Positions 8,571 to 18,241 of a DNA stretch of 64,000 nucleotides are shown one piece after another. The notes below the pieces were generated by a model. It saw only the letters and a program-made list of their open reading frames with translations. It was not told the DNA's origin and searched no databases. Every line of letters begins with the position of its first letter. Position 1 is the stretch's first letter. Position numbers and translations under genes: made by a program. The DNA comes from JAWVFM01 sp963841455. GTDB lineage: Bacteria > Actinomycetota > Thermoleophilia > Solirubrobacterales > 70-9. The stretch covers positions 1-64,000 of the forward strand of contig CAWJCU010000004.1 in NCBI GenBank assembly GCA_963841455.1, written 5' to 3'.

Positions 8571-10364
8571 CTACCGGCGAGCGGCCAGCGGAATGCGAAG
8601 ACGCGCCGGGTGGGCGCCGTTCGTCCTCACCGTCACCGGGCTCGCGGCGGTGTTGCCGCGATAGGCCTGATCGCCGCCCGCCACGACGAGCTCGAGCCGG
8701 TGGCCCTTGGCGAACCGGTGGACGATCCCCGGCAGGCTCACGGAGATCGGGTGGTCGGTACGCGGAACGCGGACGGGTGAGACGAGCCGGTCGGGGAGGG
8801 TGATCGAGCCGTCGGGGGCGACGTCGTACAGCTTGAAGAAGAGGGTGGCCTGCGTCGCGGGGTCGCCTCCGCCTGCGGCCTGGATCGGGTCGGAGATCGT
8901 CACGCGCAGCTTCGGGATGCCGGCGACGTCGAGGCGTGGCGAAGCGGCGGCGTCGAGAAGGCCGCGAAGGCGCCCGGCACGTCGGTCGGGGGGGCGAGCT
9001 CGTGACCGAGCACGATGCCCGCCGCGGAGGTCTCGCTATAGCTCGTCGCGGCACCCGCCGGACTCGTCACGAAGCTCGCCGAGCCCGATCGCGCCGAGCT
9101 CCGGCGCGCGACGAGGCCGGCAGATCCCGAGAGGAAGTACTTCCGATGGCCCCGCAGCGGGTAGCGCTTGGCGCAGGAGTAGGCCGGCGTGGCGATGCCC
9201 GTGTAGCGCACCCAGTCGCGGAAGTAGCAGAAGTTGTGGGCGGGCCTGCGGCCCCGATGCTTCAGGTAGTAGTTGAACCACCGCGCGATGCGCCGCCCCT
9301 CGTAAGTGGTCTGCGGCCGGCCCGAGGTCGAACTCGCCAGGCGCGGGGCCGAGCGAGGAGTGCCCCCACGACTGCCAGATCATCCCCACGGGCACGTGGC
9401 GGCGGCGCAGCGCATGGTAGGTGGCGGCCGCCTCGTGGAGGTTGAACAGCGTGTCGTGCTCGCCCTGGGGGAGGAGCGTCGGGATCCGGATCTTCTTCAT
9501 GTAGGACGACACCGAGGCGTGCCGCAGGAGGTTGAGAGTCTGCACGTCGGGATAGCCGAGGGCCGCGTTCTTGACGAACGCCGGGCATACGCCGGGGTCG
9601 AAGTTGGGGCAGGTGCCGACGCGGTTGGGGTCGGTGTCGAGGCCGGTGATCCCGTCGCCGGCGCCCAGGCTGAAGAAGAGCGGCGCCCACTCGAACTTGG
9701 GGATCCCCGGCACCGAGCTCGTCACGCCAGTTCGAAGCGCGGAGTTGTTCGGCACCAGCGAGTAAGCGAGATCGTTCCAGGTGATGATCGGGATGATCGT
9801 GTCGAGGCGGGGCGTCGCGCCGGCGGCGGCGAACTGGATCTGCCCGCCGTATGACCCGCCGATCATCCCGACGCGCGGATCGTGCTTGTAGTGGCGCCCG
9901 TTGACCGCGCGGCGGTCGTGGATCACGTAGTTGACCCGAACGCCCTCCTTCGAGCGCCCTCCGCCGCCCAGGAACCGGATCAGCTGGGCGGCGGCGCGAC
10001 CGTCCCACGGCGGGTCGTCGAGCTCGATCTTGCAGCCCGAGCCCCCGAAGCCGAGGCCCGAGTAGGAGAGCACGACGTAGCCGCGGTGGGCGAACGCCGT
10101 CGCCTCGTCGCTCTGGTCGTCCTTGGAGCCGCCGAAGCCATTGGTGGTGAGGATGGCCGGCGCCGGGTGGCGACGGGTGGCTGAGCGCGGGCGGTAGAGG
10201 TCACCGACGACGTCGCAGTGCGTTGAGCGGCCTGGGCCGACCCGCGTGTCGAAGTGGAGGGTCTTGAACGGTTATCGGGTGCCCCGCGGCCTGCGCGGAC
10301 CCGCCACCCACGAGCGCGACAAGCGCCCCGCAAGCAGGCTGATTGAAACAATCCCACGCGTCAT
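8571..10364 (-). pseudogene. CocE/Xaa-Pro dipeptidyl-peptidase-type secreted hydrolase, four frameshifts
   Basis: A full-length protein can be followed only by changing frame near 10335, 10265, 9320 and 8945. Pieces in order: signal peptide from ATG 10364 (MTRGIVSISLLA, continuing ALVALVGGGSAQA), then ILTTNGFGGSKDDQSDEAT and YVVLSYSGLGFG, the nucleophile elbow MIGGSYGGQIQF, RIPTLLPQGEHDTLFN, and a C-terminal PepX_C jelly roll ending LPGIVHRFAKGHRLELV. All catalytic regions are preserved and there is no internal stop apart from the frame changes. That pattern suits sequencing or assembly indels as well as recent decay. It would be an exported Ser peptidase or esterase. Confidence 0.8.
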
Positions 10365-10383
10365 CCGTACCCCGGACCGGATT

Positions 10384-10961
10384 ATGGTCGTGCGCCGCCG
10401 AGCGATGCGCCGGTTCGCGGTCATCGGCTTCGCCGGGATCGCGCTCGCCGGCTGCGTGCGGGGCTCTGGTGACCGAAGGGCTTCGGATGGCTGAATCCCG
10501 CGCCCCCGCCTTCGAGCTGGCATCTCGTTCGCCTGCCCGATGGCTCGGCGGCGCTCGCGTACCCGCCCTCCTGGCACCGCGAGCGCTCGGACCCGGGCAC
10601 CGTGACGGCGGCGATCCGGACACCCTCCGGCCGGCTTGCCGGCTATCTCAACGCAACGCCCCAGCAGGGGGCGGAGACGTTCGAGAACTGGGCCGACTTC
10701 CGCGTCGAGCACAACGCGGACGAGGGCGATCGCCGGGTCAGGACTCTGGCGTCGGCACAGCACCTGCGCTTCCGCGATGGAGCGGTTGGGTCCTGCGTCA
10801 TCGATCAATACCTGACCGAGAGCGGGCATCGCTACCGGGAGATCGCCTGCCTGGTGGGGAGCTCCACCGCCACGACGGTGGTCGTGGGCGCCGCGCCGCC
10901 CTCGCTCTGGGCCCGCCAGGGCCGCGCGCTCGAGCGAGCCGTTTCGGCCTTTTCGACCTAG
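10384..10961 (+). pseudogene. Putative lipoprotein, one frameshift
   Basis: ATG 10384 opens a lipoprotein signal peptide (RRFAVIGFAGIALAGC, lipobox LAGC), but the frame ends at 10494. The adjacent frame is open across the same point and continues through WHLVRLPDGSAALAYPPSWH and WADFRVEHNADEGD to the stop at 10961. One indel between about 10450 and 10490 rejoins them into a protein of about 190 residues. It lies divergent from the CocE-type gene, which is also frameshifted. I do not recognise the domain; a surface lipoprotein is the best description. Confidence 0.6.
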
Positions 10962-11283
10962 AGTTGAACCCGCGCCCCCCGACCGCCGTATATCCAGGGG
11001 CATGAGCCCACTCAAGATCAGGATCACCGCGGCGGTCGTGAGCCTCTCGCCGCCGCAGCTTAATCGTGGCCGTCGGTTGGCGCCGGCTCGGCGCCGGCGA
11101 GCCAGCCGCTTCATCGTCATCACTGCATCCCGCAGCACAATCGCGGGGACCACGATCTCGACAACCGGGGCGGTCCCAGCGACGGTGACGGCTGCAGGTA
11201 GCCGGTCGAGAGTCTCGCCTCTTTACACTCGATTCAGGGACTACGCGTGTAATGGGCGTATCGATGCGACGCGGACAGGACTC
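10962..11283. other. 322-base non-coding interval
   Basis: I see no convincing gene on either strand here. GGCGCCGGC occurs twice as a direct repeat around 11078-11095, and GGCTCG/CGAGCC can form a short hairpin. The AT-richer CTCTTTACACTCGATTC stretch near 11220-11235, about 50 bases before the SCO1 gene, is the only promoter-like part. Confidence 0.4.
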
Positions 11284-11880
11284 ATGGGCGGGGCGGTAGC
11301 CCTCGTCGCGATCGCGCTCGCCTCGTGCGGCGGATCAAGCGGCGGCGGTGATCCAGCCAAGCCCAACTTCGCGGGCGGGAATCGCGACGCCCCAGATCGC
11401 GGCGCCGCCCCTGAAGCTCGACGACTCGCTCGGCCAGCCGATCAACATCGACGACTATCGGGGCAAGGCGGTGCTCGTCACCTTCATCTACACGCACTGC
11501 CCCGACATCTGCCCGCTCATCGTCGGCCACCTACACGCCGCGCTCTCCAAGCTCGGGCCCGACGCCAAGGACTTCCAGATCATCGCCGTCTCGGTCGACC
11601 CGAAGGGCGACACGCCGAAGACCGTCAAGAAGTTCCTCGCCGACCACCAGATGACGGGAAGATGAAGTACCTCATCGGCTCACGGCCGCAGCTCGAGAGG
11701 ACGTGGAAGGCGTGGCATATCCGCGCGGCCTCGACGCCGACGAAGAACGACCCCGACGCAGTCGAGCACTCGGCGCTGATCTACGGCATCAATGGGTCCG
11801 GCAAGATCACGACGATCTACCCCGCCAATTTCTCGCCGCAGACGGTGGTCCACGACGTGCCGCTGCTCGCGTCCGAATAG
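11284..11880 (+). pseudogene. SCO1/SenC-family copper chaperone lipoprotein, two frameshifts
   Basis: The signal peptide starts at ATG 11284 (MGGAVALVAIALASCGG, lipobox LASC). The frame changes near 11380 to continue with ATPQIAAPPLKLDDS and FIYTHCPDICPLIVGHLHAA, then returns near 11660 for MKYLIGSRPQLERTWKAW and DAVEHSALIYGING. The CxxxC copper site (CPDIC) and the distal His (VEHS) are intact. SCO1 proteins deliver copper to, or reduce, the CuA site of cytochrome oxidase. A thioredoxin-like gene follows at once, matching a cytochrome-oxidase or copper assembly context. Either decayed or affected by sequence errors. Confidence 0.82.
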
Positions 11881-12376
11881 CCATCAGCCGTCGAAGCGCA
11901 TAGCCGCTGTCGCCGTCCTCGCGGTCGGCGGGGTGATCGCCGCCGAGCTCCTCAGCGGCAGCGCGAGCGAGGGCCGCTTGGCTCCCGCGCTCCCGCGCGC
12001 GGCCCTCGCCGGCAAGCCGGTGACCCTGGCGCGCTTCGCGGCCAGCCAGCCGCCATCAACTTCTTCGCGAGCTGGTGCGAGCCGTGCAAGAAGGAGGCCC
12101 CGAGCCTCGAGGCGCTCTCGCGGAGCCTGCCGAACGGGGCGCACCTCGTCGGCGTGGCGTGGAACGACGGCCGCTCCGCCGCGCGCGACTTCGTCCACCG
12201 CTACGGGTGGCGCTTCCCGACGCTCTTCGACACGAACGGCTCCTCCGGCGACCGCTACGGGATCCAGGGCCTTCCCACCACCTTCATCGTCGGCTCCGAC
12301 GGCCGCATCGAGGACATCCTTCGCGGGCCACAGGAGGCCGGGACGGTCCGGCAGCGCGCTGGCGCAGGCCGGCTGA
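11879..12376 (+). pseudogene. TlpA/ResA-type thioredoxin, frameshifted
   Basis: The start is not visible: KRIAAVAVLAVGGVIAAELL, the membrane anchor, follows the SCO1 stop with no ATG/GTG/TTG in frame. After LPRAALAGKPVTLARFAA the frame changes near 12050 to AINFFASWCEPCKKEAPS, giving the CxxC active site WCEPCK, then FPTLFDTNGSSGDRYGIQG and PTTFIVGSDGRIEDILRG. A second shift near 12345 restores the stop at 12376. Membrane-anchored TlpA proteins reduce disulfides outside the membrane, often for cytochrome maturation, which fits the SCO1 neighbour. Confidence 0.75.
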
Positions 12377-12381
12377 CGAGC

Positions 12382-13318
12382 TCAGGAGGCCGCGGCCGCG
12401 AGGCTGCCGAGCTCGTCGGCGCCGAGCTCGAGATCGACCATCGGCAGGAGCTCGGCGAGCTGGTCGGTCGAGCGCGCGCTCGCGATCGGGGCGGTGACGG
12501 TCGGCTGAGCGGCCGACCCAGGCGAGCGCGACGGCCGCGGGCGAGGTGCCGTGACCGGCGGCGACCTCCTCGAGGACGTCGAGCACCCGCGTCCCAACCC
12601 GCTCGAGGTGCGCAGCCGCGCGCTCGGCCCTGGGGCTCGAGACCGCCGGCTTCTCCGGGTGGTACTTCCCGGTCAGGAAGCCCCGCGCGAGCCCGAAGTA
12701 GGGAACGCAGGCGAGGCCCTCCCGCTGTACGAGGTCCATCAGGGCGCCCTCGTAGTCGTCGCGCTCGATCAGGTTGTACTTGGGCTGCAGCGCGGCGAAA
12801 CGGGCAAGGCCGGCGCTGTCCGAGACCGCCAGGGCCGACTCGAGCCGGTCGGCCGTGTAGTTCGAGGCCCCGATGTGCCGGACCTTGCCGGCCCGGACGA
12901 GCTCGTCGAAGGCGCCCAGCGTCTCCTCCTGCGGCGTCGACGGGTCGTCGACGTGCGCGTAGTAGAGGTCGATGCGGTCGGTCCCCAGGCGCTCCAGGGA
13001 GGCCTCGGCGGCGGAGCGGATCGTTTCGGCGCCAAGGCCGCCGAGGCCGGGCATCGCGCCGCACTTCGTCGCGATCACGAGCTGGTCGCGGTTGGCGCGT
13101 GCCGCCATCCACCGGCCGATGATCGTCTCCGACTCCCCGCCCGCGTTCCCCGCGGCGGAGGCCATGTAGACGTCGGCGGTATCGATGAAGTTGCCGCCCG
13201 CCTCCGCGTAGGCGTCGAGAACGGCGAACGAAGCGGCCTCGTCGGCGGTCCAGCCGAAGACGTTGCCGCCGAGGCAGAGCGGGAAGACCTCGATGCCGGT
13301 CTTGCCGAGGGGGCGCAT
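12382..13318 (-). pseudogene. Aldo/keto reductase, one frameshift near the 3' end
   Basis: The N-terminal 270 residues are clean: MRPLGKTGIEVFPLCLGGNV, the catalytic Asp/Tyr region GGNFIDTADVY, Lys in QLVIATKCG, His in DLYYAHVDDP and the HIGASNY motif. Near 12510 the frame must change so that VALAWVGRSA continues into QPTVTAPIASARSTDQLAEL and ends at 12382. The start ATG 13318 matches the family N-terminus. This is the NADPH-dependent, YajO/general-stress-like branch. The single indel lies at the edge of the frameshift-rich stretch 8.9-12.5 kb. Confidence 0.85.
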
Positions 13319-13429
13319 GGCCAGACTGTTTAGCACCGAGACAGGGCTGCTCAGGCGAACTCCTGCAACTTGGTCCCGGTTTCCGGGAATGGATTGCGGA
13401 AGTTCGCGGTGCGCTCCGCGCCGCACTCC

Positions 13430-13708
13430 CTAACCGCCCAACTCACGCAGGCGCCGCCACAACGACGGGGGTCGAGGCTGCGTCTTAGCCCACTCCTCTC
13501 GCGTCAACAGTCGCCCCGCGGCACGCTCGGCGCGCACGCACTCCGCATGCGCGTGGCGGCGACGGGTCGCGTCGCCCTCCGGCGCGATCAATACGTGGTC
13601 GGTCGCCGACAGGAGGCGCCGTCCACAGAACGGGCAGCGGTACGTGGCCGGCTTACGGTTACGCGCCGGTCGAAGCAGCCACCAGCGCGCCGGGGGTTGC
13701 GCTCCCAA
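13430..13708 (-). CDS. Small zinc-ribbon-like protein
   Basis: 92 residues. A CPFCGRR motif at about residue 26 and a later HAHAECVRAERAAGR suggest a CxxC...H/C zinc site, and the basic C-terminus contains QPRPPSLWRRLREL. The TTG at 13708 was chosen because it lies 5 bases after the stop of the upstream hydrolase gene and begins GAQPPARWW; the frame stays open further upstream inside that gene. I do not recognise a named family. Nucleic-acid or metal binding is possible. Confidence 0.6.
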   Translation of the reverse strand: MGAQPPARWWLLRPARNRKPATYRCPFCGRRLLSATDHVLIAPEGDATRRRHAHAECVRAERAAGRLLTREEWAKTQPRPPSLWRRLRELGG

Positions 13709-13713
13709 GGGCC

Positions 13714-15024
13714 TCAGGTCGTGGCCGGGAAGGCGAGCGCGGACTCGGTGGTCTTCGGGGCCTCGGAGCCGATCCGGCGGGTGACTCCCCAGAGGCTCGG
13801 GAGCTCCGGGTAGAGCACGGGCTTGCCGCTCGTGATCAGGCCGGCCGATATTCCGCGCTCGGGGTCGGCCCACCCGAGGATGTTGGTGAACCCGAGGTGG
13901 CCGAAGGCGAGCTCCGTATCGGGGCCGTAGAGGCTCAGGAGCCTCGCGCCGAGGATGAACCCGAGGCCGTATCGCGCCGGGAAGCCGAGCGTGAAGTCCA
14001 CCTCGCGGTAGGACTGCTCGGTCAGGGCGCGACGGATCGTCCGCGGCTGCAACACGCGCACGCCGTCGAGCTCGCCCCCGCAGCGCAGCAGCTCATAGAA
14101 GCGCGACAGCTCGTTAGCCGTCGTCACCGTATTCGCCGCAGGGATGATCGAGGTGAGAAACCGCGGATCATTCGACAGGCGCGTGACCTCGTCCGGCGGG
14201 CGTCCGAGCGCTCGCTCGAGGAGGATCGAGAACGGAGGCACGACCGGCGCGCCGGTCGGATAGGCGAGCGCGATCTGCGGCACGTCCTCCGGCGCGACGC
14301 CGAAGTTGGTCCAACGGAACCCGAGCGGGTCGAGGACCTTTTCGGCGAGCACCGTGCGGATGTCCTTTCCGGTCACTCGCTTGACGATCTCGCCGACGAT
14401 GAAGCCGCCCGAGATCGCGTGGTAGGCGAGCATCTTGCCCGGGCGGCTCGCCGGCTCGGCATCGCAGATCACCCGGCAGATGTAGTCGGGGTCGCTCGCG
14501 TTCTCGAGGTCGAGGGCGTCGCTCGGGAGGTTGGCCACGCCCGCGCGGTGTGAGAGGACGTGAGCGATCGTGATCACGTCCTTGCCGTGGCTGCCGTACT
14601 CCGGGATGTACTCGGCCACCCGATCGGCGAGATGGATCGCCCCCTCCTCGTCGAGGATGTGGGCGACCGTCGCGGCAATCGCCTTCGAGGCCGAGTAGAT
14701 GACGAACGGGGTGGCCGGCGTGGCGGACACCCGCTCGGCGCCGTCGCTCTCCCCTGGCCCGTTGCCTCGGGCGTGGCCGATCGCTCGGTCGAGGACCACG
14801 ACGCCCTCGCGGCGGAGGCAGAGCGCGATGGCGGGGTGCACCCCGCTGCGATAGAGCCGCTCGACCGAGGACCAGACCGCCTCGACGCCATCTCGCGTCA
14901 TGCCGCCCTCGGCCGGATCGGCCTCCTCCCCCACGGTCGTGAGCGGCTCGAGGTCCTTCGGCACGTCGATCCGCCGCAGCGGGTCCGGGATGAGCGGGAG
15001 CCTGGGGATTCCGAGCGTTGGCAC
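13714..15024 (-). CDS. Beta-lactamase-fold serine hydrolase (class C / EstB esterase type)
   Basis: 436 residues. The catalytic S-x-x-K is in FVIYSASKAIAATVAHILDE (about residue 118), and the second motif region is MLAYHAISGGFIVGEIV, with Tyr as the likely general base. These are the marks of the class C-like beta-lactamase/carboxylesterase family. The GTG at 15024 gives the N-terminus PTLGIPRLPLIPDPLRRI. No signal peptide, so probably a cytoplasmic esterase rather than an antibiotic-resistance enzyme. It appears co-transcribed with the small zinc-ribbon gene. Confidence 0.85.
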   Translation of the reverse strand: MPTLGIPRLPLIPDPLRRIDVPKDLEPLTTVGEEADPAEGGMTRDGVEAVWSSVERLYRSGVHPAIALCLRREGVVVLDRAIGHARGNGPGESDGAERVSATPATPFVIYSASKAIAATVAHILDEEGAIHLADRVAEYIPEYGSHGKDVITIAHVLSHRAGVANLPSDALDLENASDPDYICRVICDAEPASRPGKMLAYHAISGGFIVGEIVKRVTGKDIRTVLAEKVLDPLGFRWTNFGVAPEDVPQIALAYPTGAPVVPPFSILLERALGRPPDEVTRLSNDPRFLTSIIPAANTVTTANELSRFYELLRCGGELDGVRVLQPRTIRRALTEQSYREVDFTLGFPARYGLGFILGARLLSLYGPDTELAFGHLGFTNILGWADPERGISAGLITSGKPVLYPELPSLWGVTRRIGSEAPKTTESALAFPATT

Positions 15025-15083
15025 GGTGCGGCACGGTACCTGTTGGGTGATTGACAAATCGCAGACGGGGTAGCCGGTCCCGG

Positions 15084-16640
15084 ATGAAGGCGAACGGGGG
15101 CTCGCCGGTCGTCGCTGGGCGCTACGACGTCCGCGAGCGAATCGGCGCCGGCGGCACGGCGACAGTGCTGCTGGCCGAGGATCGCGTGCTACGCCGCCGC
15201 GTGGCCGTGAAGCGCCTGCGCCAAGGCGGCTCGGAGGACCAGCGCAAGCGGATCGTTCGCGAGGCGCGGCTCGGCGCATCCCTCAGCCATCCCGGCCTGG
15301 CGACGATCTTCGACGTCATCGACACCGAGGACGACACGCTGGTCATCATGGAGTACGTCGAGGGCCGGCCGCTGTCGGAGCTGATCGGCGACGAGGGCGT
15401 CGAGCCCGAGCGGGTGGTCGAGGTCCTCCGGCCGGTCGCCGCCGCCCTCGACTACGCCCATGGCTTCGGCGTCGTGCACCGCGACGTCAAGCCGTCGAAC
15501 ATCCTCATCGCCGACGACGGCACCGTGAAGCTCGTCGACCTCGGCGCCGCAACGGCGCCCGAGGCGACCCGGATCACCGCCGAGAACAAGGTCGTCGGCA
15601 CGCTCGCCTACCTCGCCCCGGAGCGGCTGGCGGGTGGCGATCGGAGCGGTCGCGAGGCCGACATCTACTCGCTCGGGGCGACGGCGTTCGAGGCGCTGAC
15701 GGGCGCGCCACCGGTCGCCGCGGCCACGGTCGCCGACGCGATGGCCAAGAGCGCGCGCGGCGCCGCGCCGGACATCCGCGACCGCTGGCCCGAGGCCACG
15801 GCCGGCCTCGCCCGCACGCTTCAGCGCGCGATGGACGCGGATCGCAACCGCCGCCAGCCGACGGCGGCGCAGCTCGTCGCCGACATCGAGGCGACCCAGG
15901 TCGTGCCTCGACGCCCAACGACTGACGCCATGCCGCTGGCCTCCGCGGACGGAGGATCCGGCTCCGGCCCCGCGCGCCCCCGCATCTTCGGCCGGCCGGC
16001 GGGCGAGCACGCCCCCTGGATCGCGGTCGCAGGCCTCAGCGCCGTGGCGGTCGCGACGGTTCTTGCCATCGCGCTTGCGGGGAGTGACTCGAGGCCGCCG
16101 TCAAGCAGCGCTGCGAGCGCTGCGGGCGGCGCCGGGGGCGCGCACCACCAGCGCGATCGCCCCGCCCAGGCGCAGCACCGCCCCTCGACGACCTCGAGCG
16201 CCACATCATCGGCTCCCACGCCGACTTCGGGCGCCCCGCCAACCGGTTCCGCTCTCGGCGCCCAGCTCAACGACCAGGGGTACACACTGATCCAAAGCGG
16301 CGACTACACCGATGCCGTGCCGGTCCTCAGGCGCGCCGTGGCCGCATTCCCGCCGGGCACGACCGACATCCGCTACGCCTACGCGCTCTTCAACCTGGGC
16401 CACGCGCTGCGCATGTCCGGCGATCCGGCAGCGGCGATCCCGATCCTCGAGCAGCGAATGGCGATCCCCGATCAGACGGACGTGGTGCAGCGCGAGCTCG
16501 ATGCAGCGCGGGCCGCCACCGCGGCCCCCGAGCCCGCGAAGCCGGAACCGGCCAAGCCCCCCAAGCCTCCCAAGCGCGCGCCGCCCGGCCTCGAGGGCAA
16601 GTCCAAGCATGAGCCGCCGGGGCAGCTCAACAAGGACTGA
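15084..16640 (+). CDS. Membrane Ser/Thr protein kinase (PknB-type) with extracellular TPR-like domain
   Basis: 518 residues. Kinase domain: Gly loop RIGAGGTATVLLAE, VAVKRL lysine, HRDVKPSNILI catalytic loop, DLG in place of DFG (LVDLGAAT), and the TLAYLAPERL activation segment. A proline-poor linker leads to one transmembrane helix (about residues 311-332, WIAVAGLSAVAVATVLAIAL), a Ser/Thr/His-rich stretch, then a tetratricopeptide-like region (GYTLIQSGDYTDAVPVLRRA) and a Lys/Pro-rich tail. Actinobacterial PknB kinases carry PASTA outside the cell; here a TPR-like module takes that place. ATG 15084 was preferred over an upstream in-frame TTG at 15051. Confidence 0.9.
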   Translation: MKANGGSPVVAGRYDVRERIGAGGTATVLLAEDRVLRRRVAVKRLRQGGSEDQRKRIVREARLGASLSHPGLATIFDVIDTEDDTLVIMEYVEGRPLSELIGDEGVEPERVVEVLRPVAAALDYAHGFGVVHRDVKPSNILIADDGTVKLVDLGAATAPEATRITAENKVVGTLAYLAPERLAGGDRSGREADIYSLGATAFEALTGAPPVAAATVADAMAKSARGAAPDIRDRWPEATAGLARTLQRAMDADRNRRQPTAAQLVADIEATQVVPRRPTTDAMPLASADGGSGSGPARPRIFGRPAGEHAPWIAVAGLSAVAVATVLAIALAGSDSRPPSSSAASAAGGAGGAHHQRDRPAQAQHRPSTTSSATSSAPTPTSGAPPTGSALGAQLNDQGYTLIQSGDYTDAVPVLRRAVAAFPPGTTDIRYAYALFNLGHALRMSGDPAAAIPILEQRMAIPDQTDVVQRELDAARAATAAPEPAKPEPAKPPKPPKRAPPGLEGKSKHEPPGQLNKD

Positions 16641-17396
16641 CTACATACGTCCCGCCTCGAGCAGACGGCGCAGGAATCGCTGCGTCTCCGGGCGCTTGGG
16701 CGCCTCGAGCACCTGCTCTGGTGGGCCCTGCTCGGCGATGCCGCCCTCGTGGAGGAAGGCCACGGTGTCGGCCACCTCGCGCGCGAAGCTCATCTCGTGC
16801 GTCGCCAGCAGCATCGTCATACCCGCCCCCTTCAGCTCGCGAATCGCTTCGAGCACCTCGCCCACGAGCTCGGGGTCGAGCGCGCTCGTGACCTCGTCGA
16901 GGAGTAGCGCCCGCGGCCGCCCGGCGATCGCACGGGCGATCGCGACCCGCTGCTGCTGGCCACCGGAGAGATCGTCGGGACGGTCGTCCTCGCGACCGGC
17001 GAGGCCGAACCGGCGCAGGAGCTCGCGACCGCGCTCGTCCGCCTCGGCCTTCGAAACGCCAAGGGCGCGAACCGAGCCGAGGACGACGTTCTGGAGCGCG
17101 GTCAGATGCGGAAAGAGGTTGTAGGCCTGGAAGACGAGGCCGAGCCGGCGCCTGACCGGGACCGGCTCGACCGACGGGTCGGTGATCACGTCGGCGTCGA
17201 GGAAGATGTCGCCGTCGTCGATCTCCTCGAGCAGGTCGACACAGCGGAGCAGGGTCGACTTGCCTGACCCGGAGGCGCCGATCAGCGCCACCGCCTGGTG
17301 CTCGCGGACCTCGAGGTCCACGCCCGTGAGGACGTCTCGATCACCAAACGCCTTCGTCACCCCGCGTATCTCGATGACCGGAGCCGCGGTGTTCAC
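16641..17396 (-). CDS. Polar amino-acid ABC transporter ATP-binding protein
   Basis: 251 residues, the GlnQ/ArtP size. Walker A GASGSGKSTLLRCVDLLE, Q-loop LVFQAYNLFPHLTALQNV, signature LSGGQQQRVAIARAIAG, Walker B ALLLDEVTSALD and H-loop LLATHEMSFAREVAD are all present. The GTG start overlaps the permease stop (GTGA at 17393-17396). It energises the importer formed with the permease and substrate-binding protein encoded upstream. Specificity within polar amino acids cannot be assigned. Confidence 0.95.
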   Translation of the reverse strand: MNTAAPVIEIRGVTKAFGDRDVLTGVDLEVREHQAVALIGASGSGKSTLLRCVDLLEEIDDGDIFLDADVITDPSVEPVPVRRRLGLVFQAYNLFPHLTALQNVVLGSVRALGVSKAEADERGRELLRRFGLAGREDDRPDDLSGGQQQRVAIARAIAGRPRALLLDEVTSALDPELVGEVLEAIRELKGAGMTMLLATHEMSFAREVADTVAFLHEGGIAEQGPPEQVLEAPKRPETQRFLRRLLEAGRM

Positions 17397-18241
17397 CCGA
17401 TCGTCACCCCGCCAAGCCCGTAGCGGTCGAGGAGCCGCGCGAGCGGCACCGTCACGGCGATGTAGAGCAGGGCTGCCGCGAGCAGCGGCGTGTAGTTGAA
17501 CGTCTGCGCGGTGATCTCCTGGGCCGTCTCGAACGCCTCGCCGACACCGAGGAGCGAGACGAGCGCCACGTCCTTCTGAAGCGCGATGAAGTCGTTCAGG
17601 AGCGGCGGGCCGACACGCCGCACGGCCTGCGGAAGGATCACGCGGCCGAGGGCCTGGCCCTCGGTGAGACCAATCGCGAGCGCGGCGTCGCGCTGGCCGC
17701 GGTGCACGGAGTTGATCCCGGCCCGGTAGACCTCGGCGACGTAGGCGGCGTAGGAGAAGGTCAGCGCGATGCCGCCGAGGACGATCGGGTCCGTCGGCAG
17801 CCCGCTGAGCTCGAGCGCCGGGATACCGAAGCCCACGAGGTACACGAGGAGGATCGTCGGGATCCCGCGGAAGAGGTCCGTGTAGACCGTCGCGATCAAG
17901 CGCACCGGGAAGAAGGCGGGCGAGCGGCTCGTGCGCACGAGCGCGACCACCAGCCCGAGGACCAGGACGCAGAGCTCGACGACCACGAACAGCTTGACGT
18001 CGAGCCAGAAGCCGTCGAGGACGTCTGGAAACGCGTCCTTGAACGCCGACCAGTTGAAGAAGGTGTCGCGAACGCTGGGCCAGCCCGGACTCGTCAGCAC
18101 AAGCGCGGTCAGGCCGCCGAGCACGAGGAGAGTCGAGATCGCGGCGATCCCGATGGCCCGGTGCGCCCGTTGCCGCTTCGCCGCCTCCCGCGCGGCGCGG
18201 CGGTCGACCGTGGCCTCGGCAGCGCTCACCGCCGCGACCAT
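17393..18241 (-). CDS. Polar amino-acid ABC transporter permease
   Basis: 282 residues with a charged N-terminal extension and about six membrane segments. The His/Glu/Gln-type EAA loop that contacts the ATPase is clear: GLTEGQALGRVILPQAVRR. AEVYRAGINSVHRGQRDAAL precedes it, as in GlnP/ArtQ proteins. It is coupled to the ATPase gene by a 4-base overlap and separated from the binding-protein gene by a 323-base structured spacer. Confidence 0.94.
   Translation of the reverse strand: MVAAVSAAEATVDRRAAREAAKRQRAHRAIGIAAISTLLVLGGLTALVLTSPGWPSVRDTFFNWSAFKDAFPDVLDGFWLDVKLFVVVELCVLVLGLVVALVRTSRSPAFFPVRLIATVYTDLFRGIPTILLVYLVGFGIPALELSGLPTDPIVLGGIALTFSYAAYVAEVYRAGINSVHRGQRDAALAIGLTEGQALGRVILPQAVRRVGPPLLNDFIALQKDVALVSLLGVGEAFETAQEITAQTFNYTPLLAAALLYIAVTVPLARLLDRYGLGGVTIG

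Noticed and set aside
15051..15056. TTGACA resembling a -35 box before the Ser/Thr kinase
   Set aside because: No -10-like sequence lies 16-18 bases downstream, so it is not reported as a promoter.
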